Below are positions 1 through 6,754 of a stretch of 8,361 nucleotides of DNA, in pieces. Location: the NCBI GenBank assembly GCA_027083115.1, contig JALWQN010000028.1, positions 1 to 8,361 on the forward strand, read 5' to 3'. The translations under genes were made by a program, and so were the position numbers. The DNA is from Desulfurococcales archaeon. GTDB taxonomy: Archaea; Thermoproteota; Thermoprotei_A; Sulfolobales; NBVN01. The notes under the pieces are model-generated. The model ran no database searches. It was not told where the DNA came from and saw nothing but the letters and a program-made list of their open reading frames with translations. Each line of letters opens with the position of its first letter. Position 1 is the stretch's first letter.

Positions 1-419
1 TGATTCAGAGAGAGCTACTAATAGTTAAGCCTGATGGAGTGAGTAGGGGCTTAATTGGGGAGGTCCTTAAGAGAATTGAGGAGAAGGGCCTTAAAATAAC
101 GAGGCTGAGGATGATTTACCCAAGCAAGGCATGTATTGAGAGGCTATACGACATTCATAAAGGTAAGCCATTTTATGAGGGCTTAGTGGAGTTCATGTCT
201 TCAGGACCTATTGTTGCTGCTGTTGTTGAGGGTGATGAGGCTGTCTCTGTCGTTAGGACCTTAATTGGCCCTACTGACGGGAGGAAAGCGCCTCCAGGAA
301 CTATTAGGGGGGATTATGCCCTCTCAATAAGTGAGAACGTAGTGCATGCTGCGGATACCCCTGAAAGAGCTGAGTACGAGATAAGTGTCGTCTTCAGTAG
401 TGACTGCGGTGAGTACTGA
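1..419 (+). CDS. ndk: Nucleoside diphosphate kinase (5' end just outside window)
   Basis: Transfers the gamma-phosphate from ATP to NDPs through a phospho-histidine, balancing cytoplasmic NTP pools. The frame is open from base 3 (Ile-Gln-Arg-Glu...). Bases 1-2 are 'tg', so they are probably the end of an ATG/GTG/TTG start whose first base lies outside; the protein would then be 139 residues, a normal family length. Visible family motifs are LLIVKPDG near the N-terminus (nucleotide-site Lys10), the Thr92 and Arg103 region (GPTDGRKA, GTIRGDY) and the active-site block NVVHAAD with catalytic His116. The GTG at 39 is internal: starting there would remove the KPDG segment. The gene ends in TGA and converges on infB with 13 bp between stop codons. 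In many archaea ndk lies directly upstream of infB on the same strand; here the two face each other. No terminator is obvious in the gap. Confidence 0.95.
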   Translation, partial: IQRELLIVKPDGVSRGLIGEVLKRIEEKGLKITRLRMIYPSKACIERLYDIHKGKPFYEGLVEFMSSGPIVAAVVEGDEAVSVVRTLIGPTDGRKAPPGTIRGDYALSISENVVHAADTPERAEYEISVVFSSDCGEY

Positions 420-432
420 AGCCCACATTAAT

Positions 433-3348
433 TCAGGCTTTCTTCATGGTCCTTAACTTAAAGATTATTGGTAACCCGAACCTTCTATCTCTTTTCTGCT
501 TTACCCTAATTATTTCCTTAATGAGTTCGATATCTTCATCACTTACCAGTTCCTTAAATTCAGTGATGACTTTCTCAAGGTCTTTTTCGGGAGGGTCTGT
601 GTAGAGGATATCTCCCTCGCCGAAGTGCCTCCCGACAAGCACGTTACCCACTATCGATATAGCTACCTCATCCCCTCTCTTAGCTTCAGGAACGTTCCTG
701 CCCTTCAGCTGAATCTGGTATACCTTACCTAAAGGTTTCCCGTCACCCCTCATTAGGGGGTAGCCGGGCCTTAAGGTTCCTGAAAGAACCCTAACACCAA
801 CTATTGCTGGATCCCTTCTCCTGAACACGTATCCCGGGATCACCTGTATCTTGGCTGGGAAAACAGTTTCCTGAAGCTTATGTAGTAGTTCCTTAGACTT
901 CTCTTCCTTGACCCACATCTCGTACTTCTCTATTAGTCGGTAGATTATTGAGTCATGAAATACCTTAACCCTTTCCTTACTCGCTAGTTCTTCAGCTTCA
1001 GGCAGTGGCCTGACATTAAAGAGGAGAACAGCACCTAAGTACCTGTTTTCCTTCTTAACTATGGATGCCTCAATAACTTCGTTCTTCCTTAATGGGCCAA
1101 CATCAGCTAACCTAACTGGTACTCCACGGCTCTCTAGCATAGTGGCTAAGGCTTCTAAAGTCCCTAAAGTGTCTGCCTTAATCACTACCCCATTAATGTT
1201 TTTAGAGAACCTGACTTGTGTGACTTCCTCCGAAACCTTCTTAACCACTTCAGGAGTTTCGGACTCGTCTTTTACTGCATAGAGGGGTGCTCCAGCTATG
1301 GCTTCATCAAGGCGTGGCGCGCTGATCCTGACTCCCGCTGCAGCAACTACCTCATTAATGCTCATGAATTCTGACTCACCAACAACCCTCATCTCCTCAA
1401 GGGGTCTGGGCATGAGGAGTGCCCTAACCCTAGTCACTACGGGTTCGTTAATCCCTCCAACAACAACAGTATCGCCTTTCCTGAGGATGCCGTCGTAAAT
1501 TACGGTGTCCGCGCAAGCGCCTAAACCAGTAACTTCCTTAACTTCAAGGATGACTCCCTTAGCTGGGCCGCTCGTGAACATTATCCTCTTAGTTAGGTAC
1601 TTCTGGGTGAGGCCGGCTAAAACCGCGAGTAGCTCGGGAATCCCCTCACCCGTCTTAGCTGAGATAGGGACTATCGCTATGGCTTTCCTGAAGTCCTTAA
1701 TTCTGTCAAACCTTTCTGCAGGTATGCCTAACTGACTTAATTGCCCTATGATGGTGTATATCCTCCTCTCAAGCTCCTCAACAACTCTCCTGCTTTGAAC
1801 CCTAATAGATTCCAGGAAAGGCTTATCGGGTTGTGGGACCCAGCCATAAATCCTGTCTATCTTGTTTGCGGCTATAGTGAAGGGGACTTTCCTACTCATT
1901 AATATCTCTATGCTCTCAGCAGTCTGTTGCTTTATTCCCTCCATAACATCAATAACTAGTATGGCGAAGTCAGCTATGCTTCCACCCCTCCTCCTTAAGT
2001 TAGAGAAGGCTTCATGGCCTGGGGTATCTATGAATAGAAGGCCCGGTATGGTGAGTTTAACCGGCAGAATTCTCTTAAGGGGCTTAACGATCTTCTCAAT
2101 AACTGATGCCGGAATCATTGAGGCGCCAACGTGTTGGGTCATCTCACCCGGCTCCTTACTCACTACTGCCGTCCCCCTGATCTTATCAAGTAGGGTCGTG
2201 TTGTGGACCACGACGCCCTCAGCAATGAAGGCGTTTGTCGGGGGGACGGTGAAGTCATAAACGTAACCTTTGTAGGCCAGTCTCCTGACCTTAGATACCT
2301 TAACGAAACCTAGGTCGTTATACCTAAGCATTAGTGTATGGTCTAGTGTTTCAGGAGGTAGTAGGTTGCGGAAGGGGTTCTTAACCCCTAATATGGTGAA
2401 CAGCTTATCTAGGTCGTCCTTCCCCGAAACGCTTAAACAAACTCTGTTTTCCTGGCTACAGATCACCGAATGTATCCCGAATCTCGTGAGCAAGTACTTC
2501 AGGTCCTTAGCTTCGTTAACGGACTTAACCTTGAACACTAACCTAGGGGGTGAAGCCCTAACCTCGCCTGCAGTTAGGTAGTAGCCTTTAAGGAACTCTG
2601 CCACGTAAGTGTTTGGTGCTGATAGGACGTAGGCAGGTAATCCTTCACTGCCCTTACTAAGCGGTTTCACTGCCTCCATGAGGAGGGACGTGAAGTACTC
2701 TAGGTTAGTTCTTTCGAAAATAGTTTGGTTTCCGACAGCAGCTAATGAAGGTAGGTCACTAATTTCTTCGTTAGTGTTTAATCCTCTGGCGTTGCAAGCC
2801 CCTAAAGCGCTGAAGAAACTTCTCCAGAAGTCCTTCCTAGACTTACTTAAGTAATTCATGTAGAACTTAAGTAATGGGGTGAGCTTAACTCCTTTAACCG
2901 CGTTACTCAAGGACTTTGGGGAAGGGGTCCTTAAGGAAACCGCGACGGAGTAGCCTTCACCCACTTCATCAGCCCTTAACCAACCATCAAGCGTTAGGAA
3001 AGGGTGTTCGGGAGTAGTTCTTACTGTTGTTCCGTCCTCAAGAACTAGTTCGTGAAGGTACCCCCTGTGCTTAATCCTCCAAGCCTGTGTGGCCCTACCC
3101 CTAATGACCCTTCCACCCTTAGTTAGGGTAAGTAAGCCAACACCCGACTTAATTACTTCATACCCGTCGTTCCTGACCTCCTTACCCAACCAAGGTTTTT
3201 GAGGGATGAAGAGCTTGGATATCTTTACGGGCCTCCCATCACTTAAGTAAACCCTTTCGTCAGGATGTAAGCACTTACCGTGGTCTACGTGACCCAAAAC
3301 AACAACAATCGGGGATCTCAACCTCTTTCCTTCAGAATTTTTTGACAT
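433..3348 (-). CDS. infB: Translation initiation factor aIF5B (IF2-like GTPase) precursor containing an intein
   Basis: A GTPase that promotes ribosomal subunit joining and initiator tRNA placement. Residues here are counted from a TTG at 3351; an ATG follows at 3348 and I prefer it, with a weak AGGT 8 nt upstream. The precursor is 971-972 residues. Removing the intein (residues 27-384) leaves about 614, normal for aIF5B. G1 is GHVDHGK interrupted by the intein and resumed at TTLLDK; G2 Thr is in GEMTQH (405), G3 is DTPGHE (442-447), G4 is NKID (496-499) and G5 is SAKTG (564-568). A beta-barrel domain II follows (about 590-690), then domain III (about 715-825) and a second barrel (about 830-920) with a C-terminal helix. 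aRF1 lies 61 bp upstream on the same strand. Splicing must restore the P-loop before the factor can bind GTP, so the intein controls activity of a protein presumed essential. Confidence 0.96.
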   Translation of the reverse strand: MSKNSEGKRLRSPIVVVLGHVDHGKCLHPDERVYLSDGRPVKISKLFIPQKPWLGKEVRNDGYEVIKSGVGLLTLTKGGRVIRGRATQAWRIKHRGYLHELVLEDGTTVRTTPEHPFLTLDGWLRADEVGEGYSVAVSLRTPSPKSLSNAVKGVKLTPLLKFYMNYLSKSRKDFWRSFFSALGACNARGLNTNEEISDLPSLAAVGNQTIFERTNLEYFTSLLMEAVKPLSKGSEGLPAYVLSAPNTYVAEFLKGYYLTAGEVRASPPRLVFKVKSVNEAKDLKYLLTRFGIHSVICSQENRVCLSVSGKDDLDKLFTILGVKNPFRNLLPPETLDHTLMLRYNDLGFVKVSKVRRLAYKGYVYDFTVPPTNAFIAEGVVVHNTTLLDKIRGTAVVSKEPGEMTQHVGASMIPASVIEKIVKPLKRILPVKLTIPGLLFIDTPGHEAFSNLRRRGGSIADFAILVIDVMEGIKQQTAESIEILMSRKVPFTIAANKIDRIYGWVPQPDKPFLESIRVQSRRVVEELERRIYTIIGQLSQLGIPAERFDRIKDFRKAIAIVPISAKTGEGIPELLAVLAGLTQKYLTKRIMFTSGPAKGVILEVKEVTGLGACADTVIYDGILRKGDTVVVGGINEPVVTRVRALLMPRPLEEMRVVGESEFMSINEVVAAAGVRISAPRLDEAIAGAPLYAVKDESETPEVVKKVSEEVTQVRFSKNINGVVIKADTLGTLEALATMLESRGVPVRLADVGPLRKNEVIEASIVKKENRYLGAVLLFNVRPLPEAEELASKERVKVFHDSIIYRLIEKYEMWVKEEKSKELLHKLQETVFPAKIQVIPGYVFRRRDPAIVGVRVLSGTLRPGYPLMRGDGKPLGKVYQIQLKGRNVPEAKRGDEVAISIVGNVLVGRHFGEGDILYTDPPEKDLEKVITEFKELVSDEDIELIKEIIRVKQKRDRRFGLPIIFKLRTMKKA
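2200..3273 (-). other. Intein in the aIF5B P-loop, with a degenerate LAGLIDADG domain
   Basis: This segment encodes 358 residues (27-384 of the precursor) inserted between Lys and Thr of GHVDHGK/TTLLD. Splicing blocks are intact: block A begins with Cys27 (CLHPDERVYL), block B has T113-x-x-H116 (TPEHPF), block F is VYDFTVP...FIAEG, and block G is VVVHN ending in His383-Asn384. The +1 residue is Thr385, so this reads as a standard class 1 cis-splicing intein. The centre (about 165-330) has the layout of a two-motif LAGLIDADG endonuclease, but the motifs read FFSALGACN (179-187) and FLKGYYLTAGEV (253-264), with Leu183 and Ala261 where the metal-binding acids should be. Inteins at this same infB site are known from Thermococcales as I remember them, so the site is an established one. 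Splicing competence and loss of cleavage are inferred from motifs only. Confidence 0.93.
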
Positions 3349-3380
3349 CAATTCCGACCTAAGGTAAGGATTACTTACTG

Positions 3381-3392
3381 ATTAAATAAAGG
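3381..3392 (-). promoter_or_regulatory. Candidate TATA box for infB
   Basis: In the 61 bp between aRF1 and infB the minus strand reads CCTTTATTTAAT, a plausible archaeal TATA element. Its centre is about 38 nt from the ATG at 3348, so a start about 25 nt downstream would give a leader of roughly 10 nt. It suggests that infB can be transcribed apart from aRF1. Based on position and composition only. Confidence 0.4.
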
Positions 3393-3412
3393 TTTGAGTT
3401 TCATTTCTTCCT

Positions 3413-4471
3413 TCAGTAAATTAAGTACCTTAAAACAGCTACTACGCCACCGAAGGTCTTCTTAATCCACATGTAGTCAGGCACTTCATCGCTTATCACA
3501 TACACTTCAGCCCCTTTCTCCTCCGCCAGCTTAAGGAATTCCTCAAGCTCCGGGTGGTCATCAGTAATTATTAAGGTCTTCACAGCCCCCATCTCTAAGG
3601 CTTTCTTAATTTCGTTCTCTCCATAAAGGGCAAGGCCATCGTCTTTAGAGAGGTGGTAATTGAACTCCTCAAGGGCTTTCTGAGTTTTTATGTATGAGTG
3701 TTCCTTAATTAGGTCCTCAGCCCTCATCACTAACTCCTTCAATCCGGGCTCGCCTTGGTCACTGACATCAATTAGCTTTGGTAGGGTGAGTTCCTTCAGC
3801 CTGTACTCTAAGTAATCGCCTTTAGCGAAGTCAAGCTTCGTGTATCCTGGCCCGCCTATAAGTATGCCTTTCAGCCTCCCCTCCTCTAAGTAAGGCAGTA
3901 AGTGATTTGTTGCTTTCTCACCAACGCTTTTGAAGAAGTCCTTGGTTAGTTCCTCAATTATTCTGTCATACCTTCTCTGCGACCACCCACCCCTACTGTG
4001 TTTTCCGGGTATGTAGCCCTCGATCTCGTCCAGAACCCTTATAGTGTTTCCTTTAAGTAAGCCAACAGTTGCTTCATCCCTCTCAATAACTATTAAGCCG
4101 TAAACATCGTTTTCCGTGATCATGTTCTCGAGGAACTCCAGGTGGAAGAACTTATCGGTCCTGTAGAAGAAAACCTTCACTGGTTCAGGAGGTTCTATTA
4201 CGAGAGTTATTGTGTCCCCTGTTTTTTCGTTCTCTCCCGAGAAAAGAACTAGGCCGTGAGGAGGGACCTTAGGTATCTTAGTCAATCTGTCTATGGCTGC
4301 CTGAAGGGCTGCCTGAACCCTGTTCCTGGTTTGTTTGAGCTTTATATTACCAGCTACCGATAGCTCCTGCCTCAGCACATTTATTACGTCGGGGACCGGC
4401 CTTCCCGGCGGTATGTAGAGGCTGAGGAGCGTTGTTGCGTGAGCGTCCCACTTCTTTAGGTCCTTAATCAA
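3413..4471 (-). CDS. prf1: Peptide chain release factor aRF1 (eRF1 family) with GGW in place of GGQ
   Basis: Recognises stop codons and triggers hydrolysis of peptidyl-tRNA on the ribosome. From the only legal in-frame start, TTG at 4471, it encodes 352 residues. The N domain has NIKL (42-45, eukaryotic NIKS) and YRTDKFF (103-109, eukaryotic YxCxxxF), giving the stop-codon reader. The M domain has GKHSRGGWSQRR (156-167), where the universally expected GGQ reads Gly161-Gly162-Trp163. The C domain (about 255-352) contains DVSDQGEPGL, KDDGLALYG and a WIKKTFGG ending. The TTG lies inside recognisable eRF1 sequence: 12 further in-frame codons upstream (SEYRVSKEQLRK, to 4507) look like the family N-terminus, but they have no start codon and an in-frame TGA lies at 4517-4519. 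The stop is TGA, as in ndk and infB. It could be an active factor with changed catalysis, a paralogue, or a decaying copy; the otherwise well-kept frame argues against decay. Confidence 0.93.
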   Translation of the reverse strand: MIKDLKKWDAHATTLLSLYIPPGRPVPDVINVLRQELSVAGNIKLKQTRNRVQAALQAAIDRLTKIPKVPPHGLVLFSGENEKTGDTITLVIEPPEPVKVFFYRTDKFFHLEFLENMITENDVYGLIVIERDEATVGLLKGNTIRVLDEIEGYIPGKHSRGGWSQRRYDRIIEELTKDFFKSVGEKATNHLLPYLEEGRLKGILIGGPGYTKLDFAKGDYLEYRLKELTLPKLIDVSDQGEPGLKELVMRAEDLIKEHSYIKTQKALEEFNYHLSKDDGLALYGENEIKKALEMGAVKTLIITDDHPELEEFLKLAEEKGAEVYVISDEVPDYMWIKKTFGGVVAVLRYLIY

Positions 4472-4504
4472 CTTCCTTAACTGCTCCTTCGAAACCCTAT
4501 ACTC

Positions 4505-4528
4505 GCTAAATACCCATCACCCTTTCAT
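4505..4528 (-). promoter_or_regulatory. aRF1 translation-start region: strong Shine-Dalgarno without a legal start codon
   Basis: On the minus strand GGTGAT (4521-4516), a good match to the archaeal Shine-Dalgarno, lies 5 nt before TTT (4510-4508). The TTT is in frame with the recognisable N-terminus SEYRVSK (AGC at 4507-4505). No ATG, GTG or TTG occurs in that frame between the TGA at 4519 and the TTG at 4471. Two short frames precede it: ATG AAA GGG TGA (4528-4517, same frame as aRF1) and ATG GGT ATT TAG (4517-4506, one frame off). A +1 shift at ATT/TAG would join the second one to AGC GAG TAT. The sequence facts are direct; how translation starts is not known. Confidence 0.6.
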
Positions 4529-4546
4529 AAAGAATTGGTTAAGCAG

Positions 4547-4554
4547 CTTTTAAG
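4547..4554 (-). promoter_or_regulatory. Candidate TATA box for aRF1
   Basis: The minus strand reads CTTAAAAG (inside CGCTTAAAAGC) between the feoB stop and aRF1. A transcript starting about 25 nt downstream would begin near 4525, giving a short leader that carries the GGTGAT Shine-Dalgarno. It supports transcription of aRF1 separately from feoB. Composition and spacing only. Confidence 0.35.
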
Positions 4555-4571
4555 CGCTGGGTTCCTCCAAC

Positions 4572-6704
4572 TTAAATAACGAAGAGAATGAAGTAAGTGA
4601 TTAGTGAGAGCACATAAGCTACAACCAACATATACATCAAGCCCCCCAATGTTAGCTTAAGTGACTTGCTCTCCTGATACATGACCGCTAAAGTAGCCAT
4701 GCACGGCACATAAAGCATTATGTAAACAAGTATAGCTAGCAGCTGAGCTGTGTTAAGGCCTAAAGCCCTTATTGCTGCTTCGGGATCCACAGCACCACCG
4801 TAAAGCATCTGTATGCTCGATAGCACGACCTCCTTAGCCACGAAACCGTTAATTAGGGCGAAACCGACCTTCCATCCCTGCTGGAAGCTCAGGCCTAAAG
4901 GAGTTAGGAATGGAGCTACTGCCTTACCGAGCATTGCCGCATAACTGTACTGGAAGAAATTGCTTCCGTAAACATCAGGTAAATAGCCTTGAGGACCTAA
5001 GTAAAGGAGCCCCCAAACAACTATGGATAACGAGAAAATTATTACTCCTGCCTTATGGAGGAAGTGTTTAGTGTTGTCCCACGTGATCCACCACACTACT
5101 TTGGCTTTAGGGCTATGTAGTGGCGGTAACTCAATAACTAATTCAGGACCCCCGCTCTCCTTGAAGTAGATCCTCCTAACTAAGGCTGAAGTTATTAAAG
5201 CAACGGAGAAGCCAACCAAGTAGACAATAAGGACTACAGAGGCCTGAATCAGTGGTGATGCTGAGATGGCTGACGCGAAGGCTAAGGCAACCACCAGCCT
5301 CGCTTGGCAAGGGATGAAGGGGGTGGACATTATTACTTCATACCTTTCTGACTCATCAAGCGATGTTCTGCTTGCCATAACTCCTGGGACATTGCATCCC
5401 ATACTTATTAAGTAAGGATATATTGCTCTGCCCGATAGACCGAATTTAGAGAAGAACTCGTGGAAGGAGGTTGCCATCCTTGGGGCTATGCCGCTATCCT
5501 CTAATGCGGCAAGAAATAGGGAAACCATAAGGATTAGCGGGAAGAAGCTCAAGACAGCACCTAAACCAGAAATTATTCCGTCACTAACTAATGAAACAAC
5601 CCAATGTGGAGCTACCGGGCCCATGAAGGCAGAGAACCAATCGCTTAAGAAAGTGAATCCCGCCTCAAGCAAGCCACTAATGCTGTACTCCTCTATGGCG
5701 GCAGCTAAGTCAGGCCTTCCAGTAAACTCAGCAATTACGTTAAGCGGGAAGCCCGTATTGATTGCGAATACCGTGAAGAAGGCCGCGAAAAGTATGAGGA
5801 CGCTTAAGAGGGGACCTATGAAGGGCTTCTGGAAAACGTCAATTTCTTCCTTACTCTTAATTTCTGACCTAACCACGACCTTCCTCAGGAGGGAGTCAGC
5901 GTACTCGAACCTGGTCCTCATCATTAAGCCAGTTAAGTCCTTCCCTAAGGAACTCATTGCTGCCTGCTTAATTCTTGAGACCTCCTTAAGGATTGTTTTC
6001 TCCCCTGCCTTTACAATGATCTCCTCCAGCCTATCGTCTCCCTCAAGCAACCTTACGGAAACCCAGCGAGGCGGGTAATTCCTTAGCGCCTTACTCCCGG
6101 AAATAACTCTAGTTATGTCCTGAATGAAGTACTCTAATCCATCATAATCTATTTTTAGGGGTTCCTTCCTCCTCACCCTTTTCCTGAAGTTAACTATTGC
6201 TTCAAGAAAGTCCCTTAAGCCCTCCCCATAGAGGGCTGAAACAGGAACTACTGGAACACCTAAGTACTCCTCAAGCTTATCGTAGTGTATGTGGACACCT
6301 CTGCTGTGTGCTTCGTCAGCCTTAGTGAAGAGAATTATTACGTTAGGCGTTAGCTCAAGGATCTGTAGGGCTATATATATTGTTCTTTCCGGGGCTGTAG
6401 CATCAACTAAGACAGCAACCAAATCAGGTCTTTGAGTAACTATGAATTCCCTAGTAACGACCTCCTCCAAGCTTGTTGCGCTTATCCCGTAAGTTCCAGG
6501 AAGATCTATGAAGCAAATTCTTCTCCCACCATGAACCCTTAACCCCTCCTTAAGCTCCACAGTTACCCCGGGCCAATTGCCTACATGAACAGTCTCGCCA
6601 GTCAAGACATTGAATAATGTCGACTTACCTACATTAGGGTTCCCTACTAAAGCAACCCTAGCATCACAGTTGCTGGCCTTCCCTGAACCCACAGCACACC
6701 CCAA
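4572..6704 (-). CDS. feoB: Ferrous iron transport protein B (FeoB)
   Basis: G-protein-coupled membrane transporter for Fe(II) uptake, 710 residues, near the usual family length. The N-terminal GTPase has G1 GNPNVGKS (21-28), G2 Thr48 in WPGVTVE, G3 DLPG (67-70), G4 TKAD (127-130, Thr instead of the common Asn, tolerated in other GTPases such as EngB) and G5 SAL (156-158). A helical linker spans about 180-290. The membrane part begins near 295 and has the gate signatures LEDSGIAPRM (401-410), SMGCNVPGVMA (434-444), PFIPCQARL (462-470), GFVAKEVVLS (620-629) and YVPCMATL (665-672). The start used is TTG at 6704, placed directly after a TGA. GTG at 6692, with GGGGTG upstream, is an alternative and would remove the short Cys-containing tail GCA. 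No feoA is seen. It lies 97 bp downstream of a DtxR-type regulator, with operator-like repeats between, pointing to iron-responsive control. Confidence 0.95.
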   Translation of the reverse strand: MGCAVGSGKASNCDARVALVGNPNVGKSTLFNVLTGETVHVGNWPGVTVELKEGLRVHGGRRICFIDLPGTYGISATSLEEVVTREFIVTQRPDLVAVLVDATAPERTIYIALQILELTPNVIILFTKADEAHSRGVHIHYDKLEEYLGVPVVPVSALYGEGLRDFLEAIVNFRKRVRRKEPLKIDYDGLEYFIQDITRVISGSKALRNYPPRWVSVRLLEGDDRLEEIIVKAGEKTILKEVSRIKQAAMSSLGKDLTGLMMRTRFEYADSLLRKVVVRSEIKSKEEIDVFQKPFIGPLLSVLILFAAFFTVFAINTGFPLNVIAEFTGRPDLAAAIEEYSISGLLEAGFTFLSDWFSAFMGPVAPHWVVSLVSDGIISGLGAVLSFFPLILMVSLFLAALEDSGIAPRMATSFHEFFSKFGLSGRAIYPYLISMGCNVPGVMASRTSLDESERYEVIMSTPFIPCQARLVVALAFASAISASPLIQASVVLIVYLVGFSVALITSALVRRIYFKESGGPELVIELPPLHSPKAKVVWWITWDNTKHFLHKAGVIIFSLSIVVWGLLYLGPQGYLPDVYGSNFFQYSYAAMLGKAVAPFLTPLGLSFQQGWKVGFALINGFVAKEVVLSSIQMLYGGAVDPEAAIRALGLNTAQLLAILVYIMLYVPCMATLAVMYQESKSLKLTLGGLMYMLVVAYVLSLITYFILFVI

Positions 6705-6728
6705 TCATTTTGGGAGCTCCATTATTAT

Positions 6729-6754
6729 TAAAATTTTGGTTTGTCTAAAATTTT
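6729..6754. repeat. Direct repeat of TAAAATTTT in the feoB promoter region
   Basis: TAAAATTTT occurs at 6729-6737 and again at 6746-6754, 17 bp apart start to start. Each contains the palindrome AAAATTTT. On the minus strand the first lies in AAATTTTAATAAT, about 27 nt from the feoB TTG and a possible TATA element. The second overlaps the 24-bp inverted repeat at 6749-6772. Together they look like adjacent binding sites for one regulator. Confidence 0.45.

Noticed and set aside
225..240. Box C-like TGATGA sequences suggesting C/D guide RNAs (also near 7600)
   Set aside because: They sit inside conserved coding sequence without properly spaced D and C'/D' boxes.
39..419. GTG at 39 as the start of ndk
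   Set aside because: The frame stays open upstream and encodes the conserved LLIVKPDG segment, so the real start is at or just outside the window edge.
1862..2260. Plus-strand open frame of 132 codons opposite infB
   Set aside because: It is antisense to the aIF5B G domain and the end of the intein; no motifs or start signal support it.
3413..4471. aRF1 as Pelota/Dom34 because it lacks GGQ
   Set aside because: It has NIKL, YRTDKFF, the GKHxxGG loop and the eRF1 C-terminal pattern. Pelota lacks the GG loop altogether and has a different N domain.
4543..4560. Possible hairpin CAGC...GCTG as feoB terminator
   Set aside because: The arms are only 4 bp with an 8-nt loop and no T-rich tract follows; the same bases fit better as the aRF1 TATA region.
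5488..6078. Long plus-strand open frame of 196 codons inside feoB
   Set aside because: It is antisense to the well-supported FeoB membrane and linker region, shows no recognisable domain and has the low-complexity Ser/Thr/Leu look of a shadow frame.
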